Source: Cloacimonetes bacterium UBA5835 (GTDB lineage: Bacteria; Cloacimonadota; Cloacimonadia; Cloacimonadales; Cloacimonadaceae). Taken from it: 64,000 nt of DNA. Under the pieces are notes generated by a model. That model made no database searches, was not told where the DNA came from, and saw only the letters and a program-made list of their open reading frames with translations. The position numbers and the translations under genes were made by a program. Shown here in pieces: positions 48,993 to 57,722 of the stretch (positions are counted from its first letter, which is position 1; every line of letters begins with the position of its first letter). The stretch lies in contig DJGX01000045.1 in the NCBI GenBank assembly GCA_002432865.1, forward strand, positions 4,552-68,551. Reading direction: 5' to 3'.

Positions 48993-49610
48993 TTATTTTT
49001 CTGGTTCAGGAGTTGTATGCTCCTCAGGGGTTACAGCAGCTGTTGGCTCAACTGGAGTTTCCACTTTTAAAGAATGAACTGTCACAAGCGTTACATCATC
49101 GGGTTCTTTGAATTGCCAATTGCCTTTGGGAAGGTGGCGAATGTGAAGTGAATCACCTATTTTCAAATTAGTGATGTCTAAAGTTAAATCCTCTGGCATT
49201 TCATTTGCTTTACAGGATACTTTTACAGAGCGTTGAACGATTTCTACCATTCCGCCCTCTTTCGCTCCAAGTGCTTCTCCTATAAAACTAATAGGAACTT
49301 CAATTTCAATTAGGGCTTCTGCTGCTATAACCATAAAGTCAATATGCAAAATATCTCTACTAACAGGATGCACTTGTTTGTCTTTCAAGATAGTATGAAA
49401 TTGTTTACCATTTAGGTTTATATCCCAGAAGCTCACTTCAGTAAAACTCTTTTTGAGCATCTGAGTAAAATCACCCTTGGGAATGCTAATGTCAATACTA
49501 TCCATTTTAGGCCCATAGATTACAGCTGGAATCATTCCGCTGGCTCTCAGGGTGTTCAGATCGGATTTTTTAACCGTATTTCGGGGAACGGCATTCAGGT
49601 TAAATATCAT
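48993..49610 (-). CDS. rplY: Large ribosomal subunit protein L25 (CTC form)
   Basis: 205 aa, the long form: an N-terminal 5S rRNA-binding domain (to about 95; IPAVIYGPK and FHTILKDKQVHPVSRDILHIDF regions) and a C-terminal CTC/TL5-type beta domain. The acidic tail (EPTAAVTPEEHTTPEPEK) is probably disordered. GGAGGAATA precedes the ATG. It is placed between prs and pth. Confidence 0.95.
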   Translation of the reverse strand: MIFNLNAVPRNTVKKSDLNTLRASGMIPAVIYGPKMDSIDISIPKGDFTQMLKKSFTEVSFWDINLNGKQFHTILKDKQVHPVSRDILHIDFMVIAAEALIEIEVPISFIGEALGAKEGGMVEIVQRSVKVSCKANEMPEDLTLDITNLKIGDSLHIRHLPKGNWQFKEPDDVTLVTVHSLKVETPVEPTAAVTPEEHTTPEPEK

Positions 49611-49624
49611 TATTCCTCCATTTT

Positions 49625-50572
49625 CTATCTAAATAAGATACTAATCGATTCTTCTATATGAACTTTCTTAATTGCAATTGCCAGCATTTCAGCTATAGAA
49701 AGTTGTATTATTTTCTGGCAATTCTTCTTCTCTTCTGAAAGAGGTATCGTATTGGTAATAAATAGTTTCTCTATTGGAGATGCTTCAAGATTAACTACTG
49801 CATTTCCGCTTAAAACACCATGCGTGCAAGCAGCATAAATCTTTTTAGCTCCTTTTTCTACTAACGCTTTAGATACTTTTATTAAGCTTCCACCCGTATC
49901 TATAATGTCATCAAATAATATAGCTGATTTGCCTTTTACATCACCAATAATATTCAGGAGTTCTGTTTTATCCTCATTCCCACTTCTGCGTTTATCACCA
50001 ATAGCTAATGTACAATTTAAACGTTTTGCTAAAGCTCTTGCTCTATTTGCTCCACCCGAATCGGGAGAAACTACAACTATATCATCCATCGGCATAATGC
50101 TTTTAAAATAGCGGGCAAAAGTAGGAATAGCATAAAGATGATCTACAGGAATATTGAAGAAACCTTGAATCTGGTCTGCATGTAAATCTACAGTAATTAC
50201 TCTATGCGCACCTGCCACAGTAATCAAATCAGCAATCAACTTTGCTGTAATTGGAACTCGGGGTTGGTCTTTTTTATCAGAACGAGCATACGCATAGTAA
50301 GGTATCACACAATTAATTCGCTGTGCTGAAGCTCTTTTTAAAGCATCAATAATGATCAGTAGATCTATTAAATTATCGTTAACCGGATAACAAGTCGGTT
50401 GAATTACAAAAACATCAGCACCGCGGACATTATCGTTTATTTTAACAAACGATTCGTCATTAGAAAATTTGAACAAATCTATATCTACCAGAGGAATACC
50501 TGCATGACGAGCTACTTCCTCTGCTAAAGGACGATTAGCATTTCCTGTGATAAGCTTTAGTTTTGAAAACAC
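49625..50572 (-). CDS. prs: Ribose-phosphate pyrophosphokinase
   Basis: 315 aa, start GTG 50572 with AGGGAAG upstream. Makes PRPP from ribose 5-phosphate and ATP for nucleotide, histidine and NAD synthesis. Visible motifs: RGADVFVIQPTCYPVNDNL, YYAYARSDKKDQPR, VDLHADQIQGFF, VVSPDSGGANRARALAKRL (split) and the PRPP-binding loop LFDDIIDTGGSL. First gene of the prs-rplI operon; a TTGACA box lies at 50727-50732. Confidence 0.97.
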   Translation of the reverse strand: MFSKLKLITGNANRPLAEEVARHAGIPLVDIDLFKFSNDESFVKINDNVRGADVFVIQPTCYPVNDNLIDLLIIIDALKRASAQRINCVIPYYAYARSDKKDQPRVPITAKLIADLITVAGAHRVITVDLHADQIQGFFNIPVDHLYAIPTFARYFKSIMPMDDIVVVSPDSGGANRARALAKRLNCTLAIGDKRRSGNEDKTELLNIIGDVKGKSAILFDDIIDTGGSLIKVSKALVEKGAKKIYAACTHGVLSGNAVVNLEASPIEKLFITNTIPLSEEKKNCQKIIQLSIAEMLAIAIKKVHIEESISILFR

Positions 50573-51102
50573 TTGCTTCCCTTCTTTTTTGTTTTCCCTG
50601 ATCAGTTAATTTTCCTCTTTCTGCATTGCCTTTTCAGCTATGCAAGTTACTAAATATCTATCTTTTATATATCTGTTCCCAGATAAAATAAACTATGTTA
50701 ATCCACAATTTTATAGCTATGCTTTTTGTCAAAGCTTATTTCTTTTTAGCACGCATACCGCTAATATTTTGAATAATCAATGTACTATATATCAATTTTA
50801 GGGCAATCAATAGAAATCACCTTACCTGATTGATTATAATACTATTTCTTTATGGAAGAGCTATTTATCATTCTGGCTTTAAAAGAACCAGATAATTTTT
50901 ATAATAACCGCATCCTCGTTATGCAAACTATATCAGTTATTTCAGCAGGGTCCATTGCTTTCCTAATGCTCATATATATTGATGCTAGTACAGTTAATTT
51001 CTTCAATTATTTGCATTTTAGATAGCCACAAGCTACTTTTTTCATAGACAAACAAACTAACCTTGTTTTAATGGTTCACAAAACATGAAAAAGGAATTTT
51101 GT
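50573..51102. other. Divergent intergenic region, one doubtful small ORF
   Basis: 530 bases between prs and fusA. A minus-strand TTGACA lies at 50727-50732. A 57-codon plus-strand ORF (50852-51025) encodes a small protein with one hydrophobic segment (ISVISAGSIAFLMLIYI); TATAAT lies at 50835-50840, but there is no ribosome site. It could be a leader or chance ORF. Confidence 0.3.
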
Positions 51103-53214
51103 ATGAACAGCGATTCGGATAGTCCACTATCAAAAATACGCAATATAGGCATTATGGCTCATATTGATGCCGGAAAAACGACAACCACGGAAAGGATATT
51201 GTTTTATAGTGGTTATTTGCATAAAATGGGAGAAGTGCATAATGGCAATACCTTTACGGATTGGATGGAACAGGAACGTGAAAGAGGAATAACTATATCA
51301 TCAGCTACTGTTACTTGTTTCTGGAATGAATATAAAATAAATATTATAGACACTCCTGGTCATGTAGATTTTACAGCAGAAGTAGAACGTTCCCTTCGTA
51401 TTTTAGATGGAGCAATAGGAGTTTTTTGTGGAGTTGGAGGTGTGGAACCTCAATCCGAAACAGTTTGGCATCAAGCAGATCGATATCATGTTCCCCGGAT
51501 TGCTTATGTGAATAAAATGGACCGGATTGGAGCAGATTATTATCATGTTATTCAAATGATTAGAGAGCGGCTTACGCCTTATGCTTTTCCGGTAAATATT
51601 CCTATAGGCAGCGAAGATGAGTTTGAAGGTGTAATCGATTTGATCACAATGCAGGCATATTATTTTGATCCTTTAACCTGTGGCTATGAAGTTAAGCATT
51701 CTCCTGTTCCAGAAACTTATTTGGAACAAGCGAAAAAAATGCGGGAAGAACTATTAGAAAAAGTTAGTGAATTCAGTGATGAGCTTATGATGCTATTTCT
51801 GGAAGGAAAAGATATCCCTGTAGATTTATTAAAAAGTGCAATTCGCCGAGGAACAATTAGCAATAAATTGATTCCGGTTTTTTGTGGAAGTTCGCTTAAA
51901 AATAAAGGTATACAGCTGCTTTTAGACGGAATTTGTGATTTTTTGCCAAATCCTATGGAGATTGAAGATACACAAGGTTTTGACCCCGTAACCCGTAATC
52001 CGATAACAATTGCTTCCGATCCTAATGGTCCTCTGGTAGCTTTGGCCTTTAAGGTTCAGATCGATAAATATGTTGGTCGCCTTGTTTATATTCGTGTTTA
52101 TTCCGGAACTCTAAAAAAAGGTGCTTCCTTCATTGACCAGAATAATAGCAAAAAAGAAAGAGCAGCACGCATTTTACAAATGATGAGTAATCGCAAGAAC
52201 GATTTGGATAATTTGCATGCAGGTGATATTGGAGCTATTGTCGGTTCAAAATTTTTAGTTACTGGGGATACAATTACCGATGGTAACCTGGATATTTTGC
52301 TCTCTAAAATGCACTTTCCGGATACTGTTATCTCTATAGCTATTGAACCAAAAACCAAATCAGATCAGGAAAATCTGGATATAGCACTGCATAGATTGGA
52401 AGAAGAAGACCCCACTTTTAGGATGCATATAGATAAAGATACAGGACAGACATTGATTTCCGGAATGGGAGAATTGCATCTGGAAATTATAATAGATCGA
52501 TTAAGACGGGAATTCGGAATAGCTATAAATCAGGGTAACCCTCAAGTTGCCTATAAGGAAACTATTACCAAAGAAGTTGAGGCAGCAGAGGTCTTCCAGC
52601 GCGAAATGAATGGAAAAGGAAATTATGCTTCTGTGAAGTTTCGCTTAAGCCCAATCGCATTAAAAGACTTGCCTGAAGATGCTAAGAATGTCTTTATTAA
52701 TAAAGTAAATGAAGCCCAAATTCCCTCTGAATATTGGAAGCCTATAGAAGAAGCAGTTTTCAACGCACTAAATGATGGACCCTTAATTAGTGGAAATGTG
52801 GAAAGAGTTCGCGTGGAACTTATTGGTGGGGATTTTAATCCAGTAGATTCAAATGAACTTGCGTATCGAATTGCAACAGGTATGGCTATAAGTACAGGTT
52901 TAAAAGGGGCCACACCTGTTTTAATGGAACCCATTATGTTGCTGACAGTTATCTCTCCTGATGAATTCGTGGGCGATATTCTAAACGATATTAATTCCAA
53001 GCGTGGCAAAATTGAAGTTATGCGTAGGGATAATGAATATAGGCAGGAAATTGTAGCAGATGTTCCTCTTTCAGAACTTTTCGGATATGCTACTCGGATT
53101 CGTTCTTTAAGTCAAGGAAGAGCTATATACACCCTAGAATTCAAGAAATATGACATCTGTCCTGTACAAGTTCAAAATACTGTTTTGAAGAAAATTCGCG
53201 GGTATGTGGAATAA
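51103..53214 (+). CDS. fusA: Elongation factor G
   Basis: 703 aa from ATG 51103, which follows AAAAAGGAA at good spacing; an in-frame ATG at 51085 has no ribosome site and would add six odd residues. Domains I-V are present: G1 AHIDAGKTTTTERILFYSG, switch II DTPGHVDF, NKMDRIGAD, domain III SGMGELHLEIIIDR, and domain V. EF-G drives translocation and, with RRF, ribosome recycling. Its usual place between rpsG and tuf is empty here. A second EF-G elsewhere in the genome is therefore possible, and this one could be either paralogue; the motif MAISTGLKGATPVLMEPIM is somewhat unlike the commonest form. Confidence 0.9.
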   Translation: MNSDSDSPLSKIRNIGIMAHIDAGKTTTTERILFYSGYLHKMGEVHNGNTFTDWMEQERERGITISSATVTCFWNEYKINIIDTPGHVDFTAEVERSLRILDGAIGVFCGVGGVEPQSETVWHQADRYHVPRIAYVNKMDRIGADYYHVIQMIRERLTPYAFPVNIPIGSEDEFEGVIDLITMQAYYFDPLTCGYEVKHSPVPETYLEQAKKMREELLEKVSEFSDELMMLFLEGKDIPVDLLKSAIRRGTISNKLIPVFCGSSLKNKGIQLLLDGICDFLPNPMEIEDTQGFDPVTRNPITIASDPNGPLVALAFKVQIDKYVGRLVYIRVYSGTLKKGASFIDQNNSKKERAARILQMMSNRKNDLDNLHAGDIGAIVGSKFLVTGDTITDGNLDILLSKMHFPDTVISIAIEPKTKSDQENLDIALHRLEEEDPTFRMHIDKDTGQTLISGMGELHLEIIIDRLRREFGIAINQGNPQVAYKETITKEVEAAEVFQREMNGKGNYASVKFRLSPIALKDLPEDAKNVFINKVNEAQIPSEYWKPIEEAVFNALNDGPLISGNVERVRVELIGGDFNPVDSNELAYRIATGMAISTGLKGATPVLMEPIMLLTVISPDEFVGDILNDINSKRGKIEVMRRDNEYRQEIVADVPLSELFGYATRIRSLSQGRAIYTLEFKKYDICPVQVQNTVLKKIRGYVE

Positions 53215-53264
53215 ATGCTTGACAAATAAAGGAAATAAAAAAATGTTAAAGTAAGGAGGAAAAG

Positions 53265-53573
53265 ATGAATATTAAGCTATCCATCGAAGACAAAATCGCT
53301 AAGATGAAAATTGAAGGTATCTTGAATAGCGAAAATGCATATCTGCTTCAAGAAAAGCTAAATGATGTGCTAAAGTCCGATGCTACTCTATTAGAGCTTG
53401 ATCTACTTGATTGCCGCAATATAAGCTCTACCGGAATAGGGAAAATTTTGTTGTTTTACAAAGATTTTATTACAAAAGGAGGAGAAATTGAAGTAGTCCG
53501 ATGCTCAAACAGTATTTATGAGCTATTTTCAATGCTTAAACTGAATCAATTATTTACGGTAAATTTGGGTTGA
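53265..53573 (+). CDS. STAS-domain anti-sigma-factor antagonist-like protein
   Basis: 102 aa, a single STAS domain like SpoIIAA/RsbV. The phosphoacceptor loop is NISSTGIGKILLF (Ser54, Ser55, Thr56). Such proteins bind a serine kinase of the HATPase class when unphosphorylated, releasing its target. AAGGAGG lies 7 bases before the ATG; a TTGACA box (53219-53224) lies 40 bases upstream, so it may have its own promoter after fusA. The next gene encodes a HATPase partner candidate and starts two bases after this stop. Confidence 0.88.
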   Translation: MNIKLSIEDKIAKMKIEGILNSENAYLLQEKLNDVLKSDATLLELDLLDCRNISSTGIGKILLFYKDFITKGGEIEVVRCSNSIYELFSMLKLNQLFTVNLG

Positions 53574-53575
53574 CA

Positions 53576-54493
53576 ATGGATACAGCTCGCATTCTATTAG
53601 TGGATGATAACATTTCTATAATCGAAAATTTGGAGATGGTACTGCAGGCTAATTACTTTAATGTAGATACCGCTTATAATGGAAGAGATGCACTACATAA
53701 AATTGAATCGGATGAATATGATTTGGTGATTTGTGATATCGAGATGCCAGGCATTAGTGGATTAGATTTTTTATCTACAGTTCGTAAGAATTATAATATG
53801 GAGTTGGATGTTATCCTGATGGGTAGTTTCCTGGAATATAAAGATTTTAGTGAAACTATTCGGCTCGGTGCTGCTGATTTCATTCGTAAACCTATAGATA
53901 ACAACCAAATGCTGCGTTCTATCAATACAATTTTGAAGCGCAAGAATAATCGTAATAATTTTAGCGAATTATATAATAACTTGGAAAGGGTTGAATTCGA
54001 TTTTGTTCTTGATCCGCGAAACTTCTCCAAATTCGCAGTATCAGAATTATTCAATAACTTTTTGCAACAGAATTTCAATCTCTCTCATAATCTGCTAAAC
54101 CAAATCCTGATCTGCGTCGATGAAATGGTTTACAATGCTTTTATTCATGGAACTTTGGCATTAAGTATGCAAGAGCGCAATTTGGATCACCATAAGCTTC
54201 AAAAAATTATTAATAAACGTCTTGAACAACCTGATATTGCCTCAAAACGGATGCATATTCATTTCTCCATTTGCCATAAAACAGATACTATCACTGTAAC
54301 TGTAGAAGATCAAGGACCTGGCTTTGATTATGAATTTTGGATTAATAAAGTAAAGGAAGACCAGAAAGTAAACCTGGAAGAAAGTGGCAGAGGAATATCA
54401 ATGCTTTATTACCTTTCTGATAAACTTGAGTTTCAACACGGAGGCAGGACGGTTTCGATCAGTAAAAAAATACCAAAAACTAATAAAAGATGA
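53576..54493 (+). CDS. Response-regulator receiver fused to RsbW-like HATPase
   Basis: 305 aa from ATG 53576; a TTG six bases upstream overlaps the STAS stop and is the alternative. Residues 4-120 are a receiver domain with acidic pair Asp10-Asp11, phospho-Asp54 (CDIEMPG) and Lys near 108 (RKPID). The usual switch Thr/Ser is Gly (ILMGSF). After a linker, residues about 160-300 form a GHKL ATPase with N box DEMVYNAFIHG, G1 box VEDQGPGFD and G2 box ESGRGISMLYYLSD, resembling RsbW/SpoIIAB anti-sigma kinases. Together with the STAS gene this looks like a phosphorylation-gated partner-switching module. No sigma factor or PP2C phosphatase gene is nearby, so the final target is unknown. Confidence 0.85.
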   Translation: MDTARILLVDDNISIIENLEMVLQANYFNVDTAYNGRDALHKIESDEYDLVICDIEMPGISGLDFLSTVRKNYNMELDVILMGSFLEYKDFSETIRLGAADFIRKPIDNNQMLRSINTILKRKNNRNNFSELYNNLERVEFDFVLDPRNFSKFAVSELFNNFLQQNFNLSHNLLNQILICVDEMVYNAFIHGTLALSMQERNLDHHKLQKIINKRLEQPDIASKRMHIHFSICHKTDTITVTVEDQGPGFDYEFWINKVKEDQKVNLEESGRGISMLYYLSDKLEFQHGGRTVSISKKIPKTNKR

Positions 54494-55320
54494 TCTTAGC
54501 AGAGCTGATCGCCAGGGCAAAAAATGCTGCTGTAGCTAATAATATTCCTCAAACTGATTACTGGTTAGTAATATCCTATTTTTTAAAATTAAGCAGGACA
54601 GAAATTTTTGTTTTCAGTCAGCGAGTATTAACTGAACAGGAAAATATAACCCTTACGGATGCTTTTAGGCGTTTGGAAAACGGTGAACCTCCTCAATACA
54701 TAACTGGAGAAGCATATTTTTACGGTTTAGAATTGAGAGTAAATTCTTTTACTTTAATCCCTCGTCCCGAAACTGAACGCTTGGTAGAATTAACTTTAGA
54801 GCGTTTACAGGGAAATGAAAAAATCCTGGATATTGGAACAGGAAGTGGAGCAATAGCAATTGCTCTAAAACAAAACTTACCAAAAGTGGAAGTGTATGCT
54901 ACGGACTGTAGTTCATCCGCTTTGGAAGTGGCTAAAGCTAATGCAGAAAAATATGATGTTAATATTCATTTTTTTCTTACCGATTGCTTTCCTCCCTGCT
55001 CAGAAATATATGATGTTATAATTTCCAATCCACCATATATCAGCAAAACAGATTTGGCAACTTTGGATTCCAGAATTAGAGATAAAGAGCCAAAACTTGC
55101 TCTATATGGAGGAGAAGACGGATTGGATTTTTATCGAAAATTACTTCTGCAAAGTTATGCCTATTTAACTGAAAATGGTTTTCTGGCTTTGGAACATGGT
55201 GATAATCAAAAGGAAGCTATCACAAATATAGCCAAAAAAGAGGGCTGGACAAAAATCCTATCCCGGCAAGATTTGACCGGAAGAGAAAGATACCTGTTTA
55301 TTTCAGGTAAAAAGGACTAA
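54490..55320 (+). CDS. prmC: Release factor glutamine methyltransferase
   Basis: 276 aa. Methylates the Gln of the GGQ loop in RF1 and RF2. The N-terminal helical domain is followed by the SAM-binding motif DIGTGSG (114-120) and the catalytic NPPY (180-183). GEPPQYITGEAYFYG and LIPRPETE are typical of PrmC. It overlaps the previous gene by four bases (ATGA) and lies two bases before murA. Confidence 0.95.
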   Translation: MILAELIARAKNAAVANNIPQTDYWLVISYFLKLSRTEIFVFSQRVLTEQENITLTDAFRRLENGEPPQYITGEAYFYGLELRVNSFTLIPRPETERLVELTLERLQGNEKILDIGTGSGAIAIALKQNLPKVEVYATDCSSSALEVAKANAEKYDVNIHFFLTDCFPPCSEIYDVIISNPPYISKTDLATLDSRIRDKEPKLALYGGEDGLDFYRKLLLQSYAYLTENGFLALEHGDNQKEAITNIAKKEGWTKILSRQDLTGRERYLFISGKKD

Positions 55321-55322
55321 AG

Positions 55323-56579
55323 ATGGAACGTTTTATTATCCAAGGAAATCGTAATTTGGCCGGTACTATTAAAGTAAGCGGTGCTAAAAATGCAATTCTA
55401 CCAGCTATGGCTGCTTGTTTATTAACCTCGGGGAAATCGGTGTTACATAATATTCCGAATTTGATAGATCTGAAAACGATGTCTCATTTATTGAGAGTTA
55501 TTGGAGCCAGAGTTGATAACGAAAATGGCAGTATGACTATTGATGCGCGTGATGTATGTTATCCAGAAGCGCCTTATGAACTTGTTAGTAAAATGCGTGC
55601 TTCTATCTATGTTCTGGGTCCCCTCTTAACTCGTTTGAAAGAAGTAAGAGTTTCTTTTCCAGGTGGTTGTGCAATTGGAACCAGACCTGTTGATCTGCAC
55701 TTGAAAGCAATGGAAAGCTTGGGAGCCACTGTGTCTGTTGAACATGGATATATAAATGCCAAAACCGATGGGTTGAAGGGTGCAGATATTTATTTTACAA
55801 AATCAAGCGTAGGAGCTACTATCAATACATTAATGGCAGCTGTTTTAGCTGAAGGTAAAACAAGATTATTCAATGCCGCTATGGAACCAGAAGTGGATTC
55901 CACTATCGAGTTATTGAATAAAATGGGGGCAAAAATTGACGGTATAGGAACAACTACTCTCGAAATTGAAGGTGTGGAAGAACTTTTACCTGCAGAAATG
56001 GATATGATCCCTGATAGAATTGAAGCTGGAACTTTTTTAATAGCAGGGGCACTTAGTAAAAATCCGGTAACTGTAGCTAATTGTGAACCTTCACATCTCA
56101 CAGCTGTTCTGGAAAAATTGAAAGAAGCAGGTTGTGAATTGGAAATTGAAGAAAGTACCATAACAGTTATTCCACCTGTTTCTATCAAACCGGTAAATCT
56201 GATGACCCTTCCCTATCCTGGTTTTCCAACTGATTTGCAAGCTCAATTTACAGTTCTAATGACCCTGGCTGAAGGAGTTAGTTTTATTGAAGATACTATC
56301 TTTCCAGAACGCTATATGCACATCGCAGAATTAAACCGTCTGCAGGCAAATATCAAAATTGATAGAAATATTGCTGCTGTCCGAGGAGTAAAAGAACTTA
56401 GCGGTGCAGAAGTTATGGCTACAGATCTAAGAGCCAGTGCGGCTCTTGTTTTAGCAGGTATGGTTGCTAATGGAACAACTATTGTTTCCAGAATTTATCA
56501 TATAGATCGCGGCTATGAGTGTATAGAAAAAAAGCTAAATTCGATCGGCGCTAATATAATTAGAGAAGAAGTATCATAA
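55323..56579 (+). CDS. murA: UDP-N-acetylglucosamine 1-carboxyvinyltransferase
   Basis: 418 aa. First committed step of peptidoglycan synthesis, transferring enolpyruvate to UDP-GlcNAc. The catalytic loop GGCAIGTRPVDLHL carries Cys116, the residue fosfomycin attacks; there is no Asp replacement. KVSGAKNAILPAM, PGFPTDLQAQF and EDTIFPERYMH are also diagnostic. It closes the fusA-side run of genes. No strong terminator follows; the 240 bases to the convergent AEC gene contain only a weak 9-bp stem. Confidence 0.97.
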   Translation: MERFIIQGNRNLAGTIKVSGAKNAILPAMAACLLTSGKSVLHNIPNLIDLKTMSHLLRVIGARVDNENGSMTIDARDVCYPEAPYELVSKMRASIYVLGPLLTRLKEVRVSFPGGCAIGTRPVDLHLKAMESLGATVSVEHGYINAKTDGLKGADIYFTKSSVGATINTLMAAVLAEGKTRLFNAAMEPEVDSTIELLNKMGAKIDGIGTTTLEIEGVEELLPAEMDMIPDRIEAGTFLIAGALSKNPVTVANCEPSHLTAVLEKLKEAGCELEIEESTITVIPPVSIKPVNLMTLPYPGFPTDLQAQFTVLMTLAEGVSFIEDTIFPERYMHIAELNRLQANIKIDRNIAAVRGVKELSGAEVMATDLRASAALVLAGMVANGTTIVSRIYHIDRGYECIEKKLNSIGANIIREEVS

Positions 56580-56819
56580 TCGCCTACTGCTAAAAACATC
56601 AAAGTAAAATTCGAATTAAAGCAGAGTAACTTTATCCTGAATCCGAAAAAAGTTATTCCATAATTCTCTAATGATTATTTATATTAGCAATTAGCGGTAG
56701 CTTTATATATCAATATATCAACATTTACTGGGGTAGTATAGAAATCCTTCATCCAGAATATTATTTTCGGAAGGTGGCATCTTCCTTACAAATAAATATG
56801 TAGCTCCAGATACAGAGAA

Positions 56820-57722
56820 TTACCGGAAAATATAAATCAGCCAAGGAATATAGAAAAGGGAAATAAAGATAGAAATGGAGACTATGGTCGCCGCAAATTC
56901 TCTATCCATATTTTCCAGATTAGCAAAAATGAGGGTATTGAAACCAATAGGCAATGCACCACAAACAATAACTACAGATTTTGTTATACCGCTTAGACCA
57001 AATAGCGCGCTTAGGGCAATTCCAATTCCCAATCCCACACCCATTCTAATAAGGACAGCAATTGCTGCTTTACCCAGGTTACAAAGTTTAGGATCAAAAT
57101 ATAAACCCAAGGCAATCATCATTAAAGGAACAGTGGGTTGGCCCATAAGATTGAGAAAATTCGTAGCTAAATTTGGCATTGGTGCTTTGAATAACTTCCA
57201 GGCAAAGGCAATCACCAGAGCCCAAAGAGGAGGAAGACGCAAAAATTTTTTCCATTGAATTTTGGTGGTCTGATTATTATCTCCGTATTTGATAGCATTA
57301 TAATAGGTAAAAGTGAAGATCATAAAGGTATTGCCAATATCAAACAATGATGCTCGGGCTAGTCCTTCATCGCCATAAGCAGCAAAGAAAAAGGGTAAAG
57401 CATAAGCGGTATTCATAATCATTGTGCCTACCAAAAAGCTACCAAAGGTTTTTTTTTCCATCTTCAGCATTTTCCCAATACCTGTGGAGATAATATACAT
57501 CAGCAGCACAACAATTATTGCTGTTAAAGGAATCAAAGCCATATTGGGTTGTAACTTAATGTTGGAAATGGAGTTTATCGTTAAACAAGGCAAACATACA
57601 TTTAAAACTACTTTCAAAAGAACTGGAGCATCTTCTTGGGAAAGAAGCTTCATAAATTTGAAAGCGATGCCTATAAAGAAGGCCAGAATAAGAGGAATTA
57701 TCTTTTCAACAAAAGGATTCAT
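56820..57722 (-). CDS. AEC-family transporter
   Basis: 300 aa with about ten hydrophobic segments, the pattern of auxin efflux carrier (AEC) family proteins: an inverted repeat of five helices with YALPFFFAAYGDEGL and GALPIGFNTLIFANL in the two halves. Bacterial members export or take up small organic acids such as malate or malonate; the substrate here is unknown. The ATG overlaps the stop of the PiT gene by four bases, so it is co-translated with a phosphate transporter, an unusual pairing. Confidence 0.8.
   Translation of the reverse strand: MNPFVEKIIPLILAFFIGIAFKFMKLLSQEDAPVLLKVVLNVCLPCLTINSISNIKLQPNMALIPLTAIIVVLLMYIISTGIGKMLKMEKKTFGSFLVGTMIMNTAYALPFFFAAYGDEGLARASLFDIGNTFMIFTFTYYNAIKYGDNNQTTKIQWKKFLRLPPLWALVIAFAWKLFKAPMPNLATNFLNLMGQPTVPLMMIALGLYFDPKLCNLGKAAIAVLIRMGVGLGIGIALSALFGLSGITKSVVIVCGALPIGFNTLIFANLENMDREFAATIVSISIFISLFYIPWLIYIFR

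Noticed and set aside
56580..56819. Bidirectional terminator between murA and the AEC gene
   Set aside because: Only a weak 9-bp AT-rich stem with a 15-base loop is present, not enough to call.
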